A stretch of DNA of 64,000 nucleotides from Phanerochaete sordida. Lineage: Eukaryota; Basidiomycota; Agaricomycetes; Polyporales; Phanerochaetaceae. The translations under genes were made by a program, and so were the position numbers. The notes beneath the pieces are model-generated. The model saw nothing but the letters and a program-made list of their open reading frames with translations. It made no database searches and had not been told where the DNA came from. Shown piece by piece: positions 21,901-33,790 of this stretch. The first letter of the stretch is position 1. Each line of letters begins with the position of its first letter. Location: contig BPQB01000057.1 of the NCBI GenBank assembly GCA_019973155.2, forward strand, positions 124,001-188,000. The letters are read 5' to 3'.

Positions 21901-24476
21901 AAACCCGGGACGGTAATGTCATTCCGGTGTGGGAGGAGGCCGACCCCGAGAACGTCTCCGTCCCCAAGAGCATCATGGCCTCACGCAAGAACGCTGGCGG
22001 CGTTGAGCTCAAGTATGCGCGTGTCCCTATCACTGCGGAGCGTCCTCCCGACTTCTCCGACCTCACCGACCTTATCGACGTTGCCATGCGCTATCCTAAC
22101 GCCCCGATCGTCGTTAACTGCCAGCTGGGTCGCGGCAGGAGTACGATGACGGCAGTGAGTCGTCTCAGAGCACTCACTGTCGTCTTTTGGATACTGAGAA
22201 CCTGCATTCAGATTATCCTGGTGCTCATCCAGAAATGGCTAGAGGAGGCAAACCGCATCACAGCACCTACTACTCCTCATCTCAGCCGTTCGATCACATT
22301 CTCGTCTTTGAACGACACCGAGCTCGTTAGACCGGATCGCCATTCGTATCAGACCATCAATAGTCAGTATATTTCTGTTGTCCGGCGACCCTTGTCTGAC
22401 CTCGGCTTAGACCTCCTTCGCGTCATCAGGAAGGGTCCGAATGTCAAGAACGCAGTCGACGATGCGATTGACCAGTGCTCAGAAGTATTCAACCTGCGCG
22501 ACTCGATCGAGGAGTCTCGCAACCGAGCTGAACAAACTTCCGATGAGCGACAGAAGCGGCAGTACGCTCAGCGCGGGCTGCAGAACCTGCGGAGATACTT
22601 CGAATTGATCGTGTTCCAAGCGTACCTGCGAACTATCGAGCCAGATACGATCAACTCGCTGCCTAGCATCGAAACCTTTGTCAATGAGAGGCCAGGTACG
22701 TGCAGCAGAGGTCGGTTGAACGACAGCCCTGTGTCTGACTGCATGATTCTAGTGATCAAGACATTCGAGAAGGAGCTCATGGCCGAAGGCGTCCAGGCTC
22801 TCAAGCCACTTGAGCGGGTCGACGTCCGTGAAGGCATGCCCCTGCCAGACGAAGTGAAGCAAGTGGTCGCCAACCGCTCGGGAAGCATTCTGTCCGCCTC
22901 GACTATCCTCAAGAGCGACTTCTTCTCGAATCTACAGAAGATGAGCCTGCCAGAGTACGCCCCATAGCTCGATACTTGCAAGAATGCTCCTCACATATAT
23001 CTTCAGACGTATTGATGGTGCCCCCAACTTCCGTCGCGTGCCCCTAGTCTTACACCGGCTACGATCCGGCTCAGCTTCGCCTGTTGAACCGCAGTTCGCT
23101 CCCTCTGGCGACGACAGTAAATGGGTCTGCGGCAGGTGGGTATCCCGCACCGGATAGTGTTCCATGTCTGACGCATATTCCTAGCGGTATGCCAACTGTA
23201 CAAGGTTTGCGCAGGGCTTTGACGCGAGTCGACGCGGGCCCTGACGGCCACAACAATGTCCTTTGGACATCGCTACGCGAGGAGCCGGTAATCTACGTGG
23301 CAGGAAGACCACACGTCCTTCGTCTTGTGGACAAGCCACTGGAGAACGTCGAGTAAGTCCAGGGCCATTAAACACGTGAACGTTACTAACGCACTGCAGA
23401 GCTACCGGTGTTACGACCGAAGTCGTCGAGCGGATGGAGGAGAACTTCAAGCAAGACATCCTCCGCGAGGTGCGCGCAGGCGGTGGTCGTATCCTTCTCC
23501 ATGACGAAGTTGAGGAGCGACCTGGCGTTTTCACCATCATTCCGATCTGGGAGGACGTCTCGGAGGCGGATATCATGACGCCCAGAAACGTCTTTGAGCT
23601 CATGGTCAAGGAGGGCTATCACGTCGACTATGATCGCGTGGCTGTGGTAAGTCGACCCTCACTAACGCTCCTCTTCAGGTGTTAACTTACTTGTAACTCC
23701 ACAGACTGACGAGCAAGCACCTTTACCGGACGCCCTTCAACGGCTTCTCGAGCGCGTGCAGAGCGGTCTCGATGTTGCTGGCGACTTCATATTCAACTGT
23801 CAGATGGGCCGTGGGCGCACTACCACTGGCATGGTCACAGCCTGCCTCATCGCGACGACTTCGAAGTGGGAGAAGTGCGAAGACCACGCACCCACTCCGG
23901 AAGACATGGAGAACACGGAGATATACGACTCCATGGACGGCTACTCTGAAGAGGAAGCCTACCTGCAGGGTCTGTGTCTGTGTATGCGTTGCTCGTGTGA
24001 CCACGCTGACCGTGTACCTAATCACCAAGGGGAGTACAAGACGATCCTCCAACTCGTCGCTGTGCTCTCGCATGGCAAGGTCGCGAAGCGCCTGACCGAC
24101 CAAGCCATCGACCTCATGCAAGACGTGCAGAACCTTCGCAAGGCCATCTACGAGTGCGTACTGGCCCGCATCCACGAATAACGCATGCCTGACCGCATTC
24201 TGCAGCTACAAGCTGAAGGTCGATGCCGCGGAGAAGGGCAGTGCGAAGCAACGCAAGCTGCTCAACCTCGGCATCAACTATCTGTACGCATTTCCTCGCA
24301 GCACTTGGTCGTGTGACTGACATAACGCCAGGTACCGCTACGGAACCCTGATCGTTTTTGCCAACTACCTCATCGAGATGAGGGAACGGGACGACGGGCC
24401 AGAGATATCCTTCCCCGACTGGCTCCACGAGCACCGCGAGATCACTCGCCTGCTGACCAGACGGTCCCTGGACTGA
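18902..24476 (+). CDS. PALD1: Paladin homologue with three PTP-like phytase domains
   Basis: A large protein of the paladin family, built from three repeats of the cysteine-phosphatase-like (PTP-like phytase) domain. Each repeat begins with an RxGxxLxxxFILKTDYW-like stretch, followed by ITLREEPIVYINGxPxxLR-like and later the P-loop. The P-loops read NCGQGAVRT (repeat 1), NCQLGRGRS (repeat 2) and NCQMGRGRT (repeat 3); all keep the Cys-X5-Arg pattern. Whether they act on inositol phosphates, on protein, or are scaffolds is not settled for the family. About 20 exons were joined, starting with ATG 18902 (MSPSSGDLKLP) and ending at TGA 24474-24476 (TRRSLD). One exon is only 8 nt (20000-20007). Five introns are stop-free multiples of three. 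A possible early stop near 21146 is removed by a GTAGGT...ACAG intron that restores the frame. Start and later domains are clear; a few joins between repeats 1 and 2 are less certain. Confidence 0.9.
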
Positions 24477-25059
24477 GTGCTGGGCACTTGACATTTTGGT
24501 TATACCCCTGCTGTAGTTGTAATCCGGTGTAATGTATCTTACCTCCTACATCCTGCACGCATCGTCATGCAAGAACCCAGAGCTTGAGCATACAGGGTCT
24601 CGAGTCCGACAGAGAGACGTATAATCACAGCGAAAGCGAATGTCTATGTGCAAGTCCTTCCCAGGCGGATAGCAAGCGCACTGAAGAAGATTAGAGGAGC
24701 TAAACGAGTGGACAGGTAGGGAAAGGCAGCCGAAAGTACTCAGAGTACTACCATCGAACGACGGACGAACTTGGGGCCAGCAGGCATTACACGACGACTT
24801 GCATAGGGTAGCGATGGGTCTCCAGGCCTGGTAAAAGGGTCTGGCGGTGAGTAAGAAGGATGCATTGGCCGAATGAATAACAACAGAGCGCGGACCGATG
24901 TATGCAGATTGGATGAGGTGCTTGCAGAGGGGTATCTGTCCATGAATCCGATCTGTCTAGTAGAACAACCAAACGACGCTCGAGCCCGAGTAGACACAGT
25001 ATCCTCAGTTCGGATGGTCCAGCCAGCCTTTTCCGCTTCTCTCGTCACACGCCCGCCCC
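24477..25059. other. Convergent intergenic region, no gene seen
   Basis: Lies between the stop codons of the paladin gene (plus) and the Mid2-like gene (minus), so it should hold two 3' ends. Short frames have no recognisable similarity. Confidence 0.5.
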
Positions 25060-26428
25060 TCAGTATCCCTGGTGCAGCCCCGGCGGCGCGCCCCCGCCGT
25101 ACCCGTACGCCGCCTGTGGGCCGGGCGAGGCCCTGCCCGCGAGCGCCATCCCGGGCCCCGGGCTCATAGCGCGCGGCGACGGACTGCTCCGTCCCGTCTG
25201 ATCGGTGAGATACGCGGCTTGGGGGCCAGGTGACCGCCTGCCTGCGTCGTACGCCATCTGGGGCCCTGGGGACCGCCGGCCGGGGTCGTAGCCCATTGGC
25301 GGCGCGGGGCTTCGCGTGCGGTTGATTTGTGTCATGGGTATCGCCTCGCCGCCCGCGATGGACACGTTGTCGCCGTCCGAGAAGGCTTGAGGGACGGGCC
25401 CGCTGTAAGGGTCGTAGAAGGCGCCGCTGGGGTCGTCGCGATATGGTTGGTTGGGGTTTAAGTGTGGGAGAGGTGGCACGGCGTACGGGTCTTGAGCAGC
25501 ATTAGGTGCATACAGGTCAACAGCGGACGCCGCGGCAGAGGGAGCGAAGCTGCCTGCGCGGCTGTCAGGGCGCGTCAGGTTGACCTGAGAGTTGGTTTCG
25601 AAGCCTGCGTTGTCCCCACGTTGTGTTGGCAGTGCGTGGGGATTCTCGCCGTGCGCGTTCAGTTCCGGCCATTTGATAGCTTCGCCTGCGGAGCAGCTCA
25701 ACACGCGCACACCACGGTATGTACCACGGCAACATACCATCATCAAAGTCGTCTGCGTTCCGTTTCCTAGTGAACTTCCAGATGACGAACGCGATAATTC
25801 CAATGAGCGCAATGCCGCCTGCGACAGAAAGACCAATGATCGTGGAGGTGCCGACGCCCTTGCTGCTATCGTCGTCGCTGCCTTGATCTGCACCAGATGT
25901 GGGGCTCGATGCCGGGGAGCTCGCGCCAGACGCGGGCACAGTAACGACCACCGTCGTCATCTCGCCATCCTGGTCGGTGCTGACCGAGTTGGAGAGCGTG
26001 TAAGACGGAGGAGGAGTGTTGGATGGTCCAGAGGGCGACTTTGTGTTGGACGGGCCAGAGGGTGGTGATGCAGAGCTTGAGCTTGAGCTAGTCTGGGATG
26101 CGCTGTTCGAGTTCGAGGTTGGAGATGGTTGGCCTTGTGTCGGCGACTGCGCGGGCGACGCTGTCGAGCTTGAGGACGAGGAGCTGGATGATGTCTGCGC
26201 TGCGCTTGAGGTCGAGCTGGTCGAGCTCGCCCCCGTCGAACTCCCGCTTGGACTCCCACCGCCGTCGTTTCCACCTGGTCCCGGTCCAAGAATCAGATCT
26301 CGCGGTGCTATCTGCTGGCTCTCCGGGGCACTGAGCAGGTCATAGCGGGGGACGAGCGTGAATATGAGGAGACATGAGACACATGCGAGGAGGACAAGGC
26401 ATCGCGTTGGAGTAAAAGGCCTAAGCAT
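25060..26428 (-). CDS. Mid2/Skg6-like single-pass surface protein
   Basis: Two exons, 25738-26428 and 25060-25685, joined over a 52-bp intron in phase 1, give about 438 residues. The order is a hydrophobic N-terminal signal or anchor (CLVLLACVSCLLIFTLV, from about residue 10), a Ser/Thr/Pro-rich extracellular stretch expected to be heavily O-mannosylated, one transmembrane span (TSTIIGLSVAGGIALIGIIA) followed by the stop-transfer KFTRKR, and a cytoplasmic tail. This is the plan of fungal wall-stress sensors and Skg6-type proteins, though no WSC domain is present. The tail repeats an SPGPQxAY-like unit four or more times (GRRSPGPQMAYDAGRRSPGP and variants), offering many SP phosphorylation sites. 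Role in wall sensing is inferred from architecture only. Confidence 0.85.
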
Positions 26429-26972
26429 CGAGCTGGGTAGAGAACGGTATTAAAAGTGAGTGTTGTAATGCGCCACGACTGTCGAGTCTCTAGGTCGTCG
26501 TGGTCAGCGTCGTCGGCGGTGGTCGTGGTGGTCGATGGAAACCAGCTTGTCGACGACGCACAGGTGAGATGGATGCGGACGAAAGGGCGATTTATTTATT
26601 TTAGGTCCGTTAGCCTTGTTACCCGGTGTGAAAATACCGAAAATGGAAAATCGGAAGAATTAAATCGCCGTGCGATACACCGCTTCCGAACTTGCTGATA
26701 TTGGACCACAGCCGCCGTGCAACCAAGGCTGTGTCGGCCAGAGTTGCCCAGAAGAACACGGTCCCACGACACCGCCGCGTCCACCACAGGGCCCATGTGA
26801 TCGCGCCGAGGGCTAAACTGTACAGTGTCACACCGACGAAGATAATATTCCGCGACACACGACGGTAACCATTACTTGCTATAGTACGGTGCGTAGATGT
26901 CCTTTGTGCATAGATGAGTGCAGATGCCGAACCAGAGGAGCCTACAGAAGCATAGCAGACTTGTGAACTGCT
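26429..26972. other. Intergenic, promoter of Mid2-like gene and 3' end of transporter
   Basis: Both flanking genes are on the minus strand. The right part should hold the 3' end of the AVT3-like gene and the left part the promoter of the surface-protein gene. A GTCGTGGTC-rich simple tract lies at 26496-26540. No gene seen. Confidence 0.5.
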
Positions 26973-29777
26973 TTAGAACAGACCGCCAGCGGGCACCTTA
27001 TCGCACTGGCCCACTGACGGGGGAACTGCGGGCTGCGGGGCCATCATGAGCTGTGGACAGCCCGTCAGATTCTTCATAACGGCGGGCCTAAGACTGAAGC
27101 ACGTACGCGGATCGTCTGGAAAGACGTGTAGGCCGCAGCAACACAGCCAAAGACCATAAGTGCGATGTCCGCCAGCTTCTGCTTGCGCGTCCGGGCGCAA
27201 GCCTTGTAGTGCAGCATCGCGGGATAAACGTAGCACAAGGGCACGCTGCGCAGGGTCTCAGATACGGCATCGAAGACAGCGTGAGACGGTGACTGCTTAC
27301 CAGGCGAAGCTCCCAACGAACGACACGAATTTATCGAGGTCGGCCGCACCAACGTAGCTGAGGCAGGCACAGAACGCGACGACCATGAACCGGAAGATAT
27401 TCTTCTGCCACTTGACGCGCGTGTCCATCTTGCCGCTGCGCTCGAAGATGCCGTTCTCCATGATGCGGACGGCGGGGAACAGCTGTAGGGGCACTGACAG
27501 CATGATCGCGAGCGAGTACAGGAATTGCACCGCCTGCGTGAACTTGCTGGTCGTGTCGAGATTGACAATGACGACGGTCTGGACATCCGCGCCGAAGGTG
27601 AGGTACGACATCACACCCGCACCGCAGAACAGGACTACGAGACAACGTCAGTCTTTCCAGGGGTCTCACATCTCAGATGGACACGCACCCATGAGAGTTA
27701 TCATAACGCCCGAGAGTACAGCGGGGAATTTGCGAGGCTCCTTCATCGCGTCGGTGATGGGAATGACCTGGGATGCTATGTTAGAGTGATAGTCGCGCTG
27801 GCGTAGTGCCGTAGTGCAGACTTACCAGGCCAATACCCTCGAAGGAGAAGACAGCCGTTCTAAGGGATGTTGGTTAGTTCACGTACTGTACACTTGCATT
27901 GAGATACGCACCCGATGAGCAGAGGCCAATCCTTGGCGTTGAAGAGCTCGACCTTCGCGGGCCCACGATTCGCGACAATGGCAGCTTCGCTCCCGAAGAT
28001 GTAGATCAAGCCAGCCAAGATGAACGCGTCGGCAACGAGGGCCGTTGTGCTGAGTTTCGCGAGATTCCTGATGAGAGCCAGGGGCAGGAAGATGACCATC
28101 TGCAGTAGGATGAAGTATTGGATGCCGAGTAGTTTAGCACAGTTGGTGATGGCCAGGGTAAAGGCTTGCAAGTTCTCAGAGACGAAGATGATGTATGCGC
28201 TGACGAAGCCGATTTGGGAGATGGTGATGGAGAATAGGATAGCGAAACGCATCCACTTCCCGTAGAGCGCACCGCCAATATCACCGAAACTACCAGACAC
28301 GACGAACTTCGCCTTGACGAGAAGCAGGAATGAATACAGAGAGATGAGAGCAATGAATGTCAAGACTGCCGAGGAGAACAGAATGCCGCCGTTGAAGAAG
28401 CTGTAGTGAAACAGTACTGGTGAGCAGGTGTCGATGCAAGGTCGCAGATGATGACCACTCACGCTTTGCCAAGGAATAGAACACCGGTGCCGACGAACGA
28501 CTTCAAAAGCTGTCGAGCGAGCGGTCAGCCTCCACACCATACAGCTCCTGAACTATGAGCGTACCATAAGCACTGCTTGGGTGACTGAAGCATCACCATG
28601 CGGACCAACACTCGCGCGGCGTCTGCGAGACGTTGACCTTCTGAGGAGCGGCGACTGCTCTGTGGGCTTCGCCCTGTCGTCATCACGCGCTCCTGCCGAA
28701 GATGACGGGATACCATCCTCTCCACCAGGAAGCGGAGAGGTGGCACCATAAGGCGTTTGGCCCGGGGCAGGCGTGCCAATGTAGTCTGGTGTATAGACTT
28801 CTTCGTCTTCTTCTTCTTCGAGATCCTCTCCGGCCTACGGAACTAAGATCAGCGGGATTACACGCGGCCTCCCCGTTGGAACTTACGAAATGACCAAAGA
28901 TATACAAGAACTCGATGAAATTACGCAGCATGCGCGGCTCCTCCTCCCCACGCTGCTGAGCCTGCAGTGCCAGGTAATTCCGCCTAAATCCGCCAGGCTC
29001 GTGAATGTGTTCAAATGATGGGTGCGGCGCAGACGTCGTCGAACCAGCGTACGACGCTGCACGGGGACGTGCCATTTGTCGCTGTTTGTCGGCATGCCAC
29101 TTGTATATACTATGACTGCAGGGGCAATGGTGTCAGCGTGACTCTTCCAGGAACCATGAGGTGGACACTGCGGATCCAAGGGCACCCGATGGGATACACG
29201 TGCGTCTGAACCTGAACCATGAGAACTGCTAGTCAAAGGCAACTCACGTTACATCTGCGCCCGGCGCGTGGTATGGTACAGGGAATGGTTCGGTGTCTTC
29301 ACGTTGAGGACGTAGCTGGGACGAGGAGGGCTGTTTCGAGAGCTGGCCGCTATCCGAACCTCCACTGACGGAACCCCGCGGAACATCATCGCGTGAGATG
29401 AGATGCTTCCGAAGTATCCTGGCCTTCTCCTCGTCCGGCAAGTCATCGAGGAGGTTCACATCTCCACTGGCAGGCGTGCTAGGCCTACGGGCAGACGAGC
29501 TGGGAACGGCCATTGAAGGTCTCCGTGACGACCCTTCGCCTTGAGCGAATGGCCCTGCGAGACCAGGGCCTCTGGGAGTGCCGAATGGTGTAGATCGCGA
29601 CGGGATGTTCGGTGGAGGCGGTGTTCCCGTATACTGCGCTCGCAGCATACGCGGGTTTGGGGAACCAGACACGCTTGGACTGCCGCTGGTGAAGTCGCTA
29701 GCATTGAGGCGTGGACTGTCGTTCCTGATGTCGAGAGGTTTGGACGGCGAGGGTTTGTTGGACGAAGACGGAGGCAT
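26973..29777 (-). CDS. AVT3: AVT3-type vacuolar amino-acid transporter
   Basis: A member of the amino acid/auxin permease (AAAP) family that exports amino acids from the vacuole in yeasts. The start ATG 29777 (MPPSSSNKPSP) follows a CACC context; an in-frame methionine at 29921 is possible but less likely. A roughly 300-residue hydrophilic, Ser/Pro-rich N-terminus contains an RSFEHIHEPGGFRRNYL-like block (here PSFEHIHEPGGFRRNYL) and an acidic tract, typical of the Avt3/Avt4 group. Then come about ten membrane segments, with LLKSFVGTGVLFLGKAF at the first, SYIIFVSENLQAF-like (AYIIFVSENLQAF) and PLQLFPAVRIMENGIF. The last intron (GTACGT...CCACAG near 27050-27100) joins TSFQTIR to LMMAPQPAVPP, ending at TAA 26973-26975. 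Exon joins were made by eye; the membrane core is unbroken. Substrate assignment is from the family. Confidence 0.88.
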
Positions 29778-30052
29778 GGTGGTGGTGATGGTGGTGGTTG
29801 AGGAGAAAGAGACGAATGCGGGGCCTTCGCGTTCGTGCTCGTCCACCAGCGGCACTCTATTGCCGGAGCGCCCTCCTCGGGCGCCTGCCTTTTGATGCCC
29901 GATGGGCCTCGGTGCCTTCATTTGGTAACTCTCTTGCTTCGTATGTCAAGACGTGTACAACGGGTTCACATGTTATCTTCAACAGCAGTTCATTTGACAG
30001 CGAGACAGAAAGGTAAAGAATTAGCGAGAGATGTCGTCCATCGCGAAGGGCA

Positions 30053-30817
30053 CTACAGCAGCCTGGTGATTCTGCGTACAGAGCACATGTCCACGAGGTG
30101 TGGCAAGGCTTGTTCTTCGATGTCTGCCACCCGCGTCACCGCCATTTCGTGAAACTCCAGGTATGTCACCTGAGCCAAAGGCATTCCCGGCACCTGCTGT
30201 CCGGCGGCGATACTGCCTCGCAAAACGAGAGTGTCGATAGCCGCGAAGCACCTCAGGATATGGAGGTCGTCGGTAGCGTCCTTATCTGTCGGATCGTACT
30301 GCTGCTCGATGACCAGTCTCTGCAGTGACTCCTTGAGCATGCGGTGGTTCGGGACAAATGCTTTGCAAGGATACCCTGAGAGCTTCACGCATTGCAGCGT
30401 CAGGGTTGTGAGATTGGGAAGGTGTTTGAGGATTTTGAAGAGGTCTCGGCACCTCATCTCCTCGTTCTGTGCCCAAGGGAAGAACTCGTGAATGTTGCCA
30501 TTTTCATCTATATTTTCTCGAGTGGAAGTCAATGTGAGCTCTTGAACGGAGCGAGACAAGCGCTTCCGGCTTCGACTCTGCTTCCGGAGGATAGTAACGA
30601 GGTCCTCGAAGTACGTCCTCAGTACCAGCCGCCGGAATAGAATCCGCGTCGCATTCGCAGACAAAGACTTCGAGAGAAATGTACAAGCTTTGAGCGAATC
30701 GATTGGCTCTCCTCGTTTATCGACGGTATCGCGAGGGAGGAAAACGAGGATTTTGTCGAGAATTTCTGACGGAAGCGTATCCAGAGTTGGCGCAATTGCT
30801 AGTGCTTCGTCGACCAT
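30053..30817 (-). CDS. F-box protein, 254 residues, single exon
   Basis: Starts at ATG 30817 (MVDEALAIAP) and ends at TAG 30053. The N-terminal LDTLPSEILDKILVFLPRDT (residues 12-31) with LKACTFLSKSLSANATRILF matches the F-box consensus (LPxEILxxI, then a hydrophobic helix and RxLF). The remainder holds leucine-rich stretches such as LPNLTTLTLQCVKL, suggesting an irregular LRR fold for substrate binding. It is not obviously a copy of the 4.8-17 kb family. It lies 118 bp beyond the 3' end of the hydrolase array on the same strand. Target unknown. Confidence 0.8.
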   Translation of the reverse strand: MVDEALAIAPTLDTLPSEILDKILVFLPRDTVDKRGEPIDSLKACTFLSKSLSANATRILFRRLVLRTYFEDLVTILRKQSRSRKRLSRSVQELTLTSTRENIDENGNIHEFFPWAQNEEMRCRDLFKILKHLPNLTTLTLQCVKLSGYPCKAFVPNHRMLKESLQRLVIEQQYDPTDKDATDDLHILRCFAAIDTLVLRGSIAAGQQVPGMPLAQVTYLEFHEMAVTRVADIEEQALPHLVDMCSVRRITRLL

Positions 30818-30862
30818 GGGGGTGGGTATGGAGATGGAAAGGGACGGTGTTATTGCCTGTGC

Positions 30863-30870
30863 TATATATA
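30863..30870 (-). promoter_or_regulatory. TATA box of F-box gene 30053-30817
   Basis: TATATATA-type run about 46-53 bp before the ATG at 30817. Confidence 0.5.
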
Positions 30871-30933
30871 CGGAAGCCTACACGTTCAGTGATAAAGGTA
30901 CATTCGTTGTGAAGAGTACTCATTCGTTTCTAT

Positions 30934-33380
30934 TCAAGCCTCTAGATCGAGCGGCGCCACTCCGAATCCCGAGACTTCCAACGACTTCCTGATATTCATC
31001 CATGCATTAATCGCCGCCTTGGTCTCATATTCAAGATCCTCTTGTCCAATCATGACGTCACCAGGGAACATTGTGCTCAGGATCCCGCACACTGTTCCGT
31101 TCGCAGGCAGCTTGCCCTGCCGAATATACTCCCGGATCGTCATGAGTGTACAAAACGAGGTGGCAGACAGGGAGCAATGCTAAAGACACAATCAGCGCCT
31201 TTGTCTCACATCCAGAAAATAGTGCAAGGCGTACTCCTGCTGAGTCCTGTTGCAGGACTACTGAGTTTTGGAACCCTTTCGAGATCCTCCGAGCGCTGTA
31301 CGAAAGTCAGCGTCGTCATCGCGACAGCAAAAATTGTACGAAAAACGTACTGCAAAATAGGTGTGATTGGGTCTGCAGTATTACCCACGAGCAAAATTGG
31401 GAATGACGTGTTCGCGACGAATGCGCCCGTGTACCTCTCTGCGGCGCGGATCTTCCAGCCACTACATGCCACTCGTCAGACACAGGAGACGATTCCGGAA
31501 GCCACACGCACGAGCACTGCCCCCGAATCGGCCACATGTCCGCAAACTCGGAAAGCTCCGCCATCTTGCTGTACTCCGCCTCCATATCCTCGAGCGTCTC
31601 GAACCGCGGCCCCGCGTCGGCGCACGCGATCGCAGCCTTCGCGTCCGCGGTGTTCGCCACGCGCGGCGCGGGCTCGCCGGGGCATGCGCACTTGAAGGGG
31701 CTCCGCGTCGGGACGATGCGCGCGACGCGCGCGAGCGGGAGGGCGTCGCCGCGCTCGGCGGCCGCGAGCGCGTCCAGGAGCTCCATGGCCGGGTACCCGT
31801 CGCCCCGGCTGTAGGGCGCGGCGAGCAGCCGGAAGAGCGCCTCGCGCGCGACCTTGTAGTCGATCAAGCCGTAGTTCTTGCCTGTGTCGTCGTAGACAGG
31901 CATGGGACTGCGCTTGAGGTGGGTATAGATGGCGGTCAGGCGGGCGTGGATTTCGTCGGTCGTCGTTTCGTACAGGGCGCAGGCTTCGGGACCTGCGGAG
32001 ACGCAGCCATCGAGGACCATGCGGAGTGCTTTGTCGGTGTCGCGCAGCGCACCGGACCAGGAACCGTTGTAGTAGTCTTCGACGTCCGCAACACCTGTAA
32101 CGCGGGTGAGCCCGCGATTCAAGTAAAGATCCACTGTTACTCACCGTCGATGACCATTCTTTCTACGTGGTTCTGCGAAGCGGCTCTGTTAGAATCTCCG
32201 GTCAGACGACAACGCGCAATTCAGTCACTCACCGGGAACATGGCAGCGAATCTAGAGATGACACGGGTCCCTATATCAATGCTACAGCTAAATCGAACTG
32301 AGATAGCACTTACGTAGAGCCGAGAATTGTGCCGTAACTAGGCGAATATATGCTGAGAGAACGCACAAGAAGCACGGCGTCGAATGAACTCACGAGAAGC
32401 CCCAGTACTGCAGCTTCTCACTGCCGTGGGCGCGTACGATGTTGAGCATATCTCTCGCCACGATGGCTGTGCTAACGTAGGGCGCCGAGTCCTGGGCGGA
32501 GACATTGGCTACAGCCCCATAGACCTGTGCGTTGCCATAAATGCGGGCGATAGCATCTACTGTCGAGTTTGGTGCCGGGCTATTTTGCTCTCTAAGACGC
32601 CAGGCCGCCCCTTCCGCGCTGTCCGGGAATACCACGACTTGCGGAGTCGTGCGCGAAATGCCCCTGTGTGCTGTTTAATTATGAGTCATATCAAAGAAAT
32701 AGATAACGAACCTGGGATCAAAGCCAACGATATCATACTCATCGCCAAGTAGTATCTGCAGGGATGACCCCACGCTTCTAATCAGATCGACCCCAGACCC
32801 GCCGGGTCCACCTGGAGGCGTAAATAAAGGTGTCTAGTCCAGAAGATGGTAGGATACCTGGGTTGAATAGGATTGGACCCCTGTACCGCTTGTCGTCCAG
32901 GGATAATTTGGAGGGGATTTTTACGATGGCGATTCCTGCCTGCGCACTAGTCGGATTGTCGTAGTCAAGGGGCACCTGCGGGGAACGAGGTCGTACGTGG
33001 TCCCCCAGAGTAAATTATCGAATGAGGGCGCATGCTGACCATCATACGAGCACACTGTGCTCCGGAATAGCATGAAACCCATGTCAGGGACTCCACGTTG
33101 CTGGCGGGCACCTTTCGGACCCATGTTAGTCTGGTAAGGCTCTGAGCTGGACTGGATAGCGACTTACTGTATGCCAAACAGACTCTACACTCTCGGAGGA
33201 GACGCAATGATGATCGACACCGAGTATAATGCCTTCCGTCTTCACGAGGCCGACGAAGAGCTTCCATAAGACAAACCCAATGACGGAGAGAAGTAGCGCA
33301 TGCGACCAGAACTTCTTGCCGCGCTTGGGTCTGGTGTGCTGGGCTTGCACGGAGCCCTCGTGTTCGGTATTCTTGTTCAT
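30934..33380 (-). CDS. TAP-like alpha/beta hydrolase, array copy A
   Basis: An alpha/beta hydrolase with the C-terminal domain of Streptomyces tripeptidyl aminopeptidase (TAP), likely an exopeptidase or related hydrolase. The N-terminus (MNKNTEHEG..., ATG 33380) has a cytosolic basic stretch and one hydrophobic span (HALLLSVIGFVLWKLFVGLV), so it should be a type II membrane or secreted protein. Motifs are the oxyanion loop GGPGGSGV, nucleophile elbow GFSYG (serine codon split by intron 32338-32393), acid NTADPITP and histidine in DSAG/HCSLSATS (intron between G and H). The C-terminal TAP block reads TIREYIRQGKLPANGTVCG. About ten short introns, one exon of only 18 nt (FAAMFP). It is the most divergent of three tandem copies, with a shorter unique end SGFGVAPLDLEA. 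All triad residues remain, so it should be active; substrate unknown. Confidence 0.88.
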
Positions 33381-33790
33381 CGCGGGCTAAGACGCGTATG
33401 CGCTGCGCCGATGCAGCCCTTGGGCATTCGACAGGCAAGACACCGTCGTCGTCGCGTCCGCGTGAGACGCGACCGCCCAAATGGGCGCAGTGGCTGTTCA
33501 CATTACGTTCGCGACTCACGCTACGCCTGCGCGCCACCTGCGCGCCTCGACGGCGTCAAAATCCTCATCGCGGCCTGTCTTTGCCAGACGTCGAATGTAC
33601 GGCGCACATTTTTGGCGCAGCTTCTGATGTAGCATTGCATTGAGTGCAGGTAAATACATAACACAGTGTTCAACGGACATAAAGACAAGTGGTACATGAT
33701 ATCGGAACAATAAATTGTCTGGAGCCGCAGTGTTACATAATTGAAGGTGCCGGCGACAGGCACGACCTAGTATTCGCAGTCGGACCGCTC
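33381..33790. other. Spacer between hydrolase copies A and B
   Basis: 410 bp between the start of copy A and the stop of copy B. It should hold the promoter of A and the 3' end of B. No frame of note. Confidence 0.5.

Noticed and set aside
29778..29921. Upstream start (29921) for the AVT3-like gene
   Set aside because: The added residues are unlike the family, and the CACC-ATG at 29777 after a CT-rich leader is more credible.
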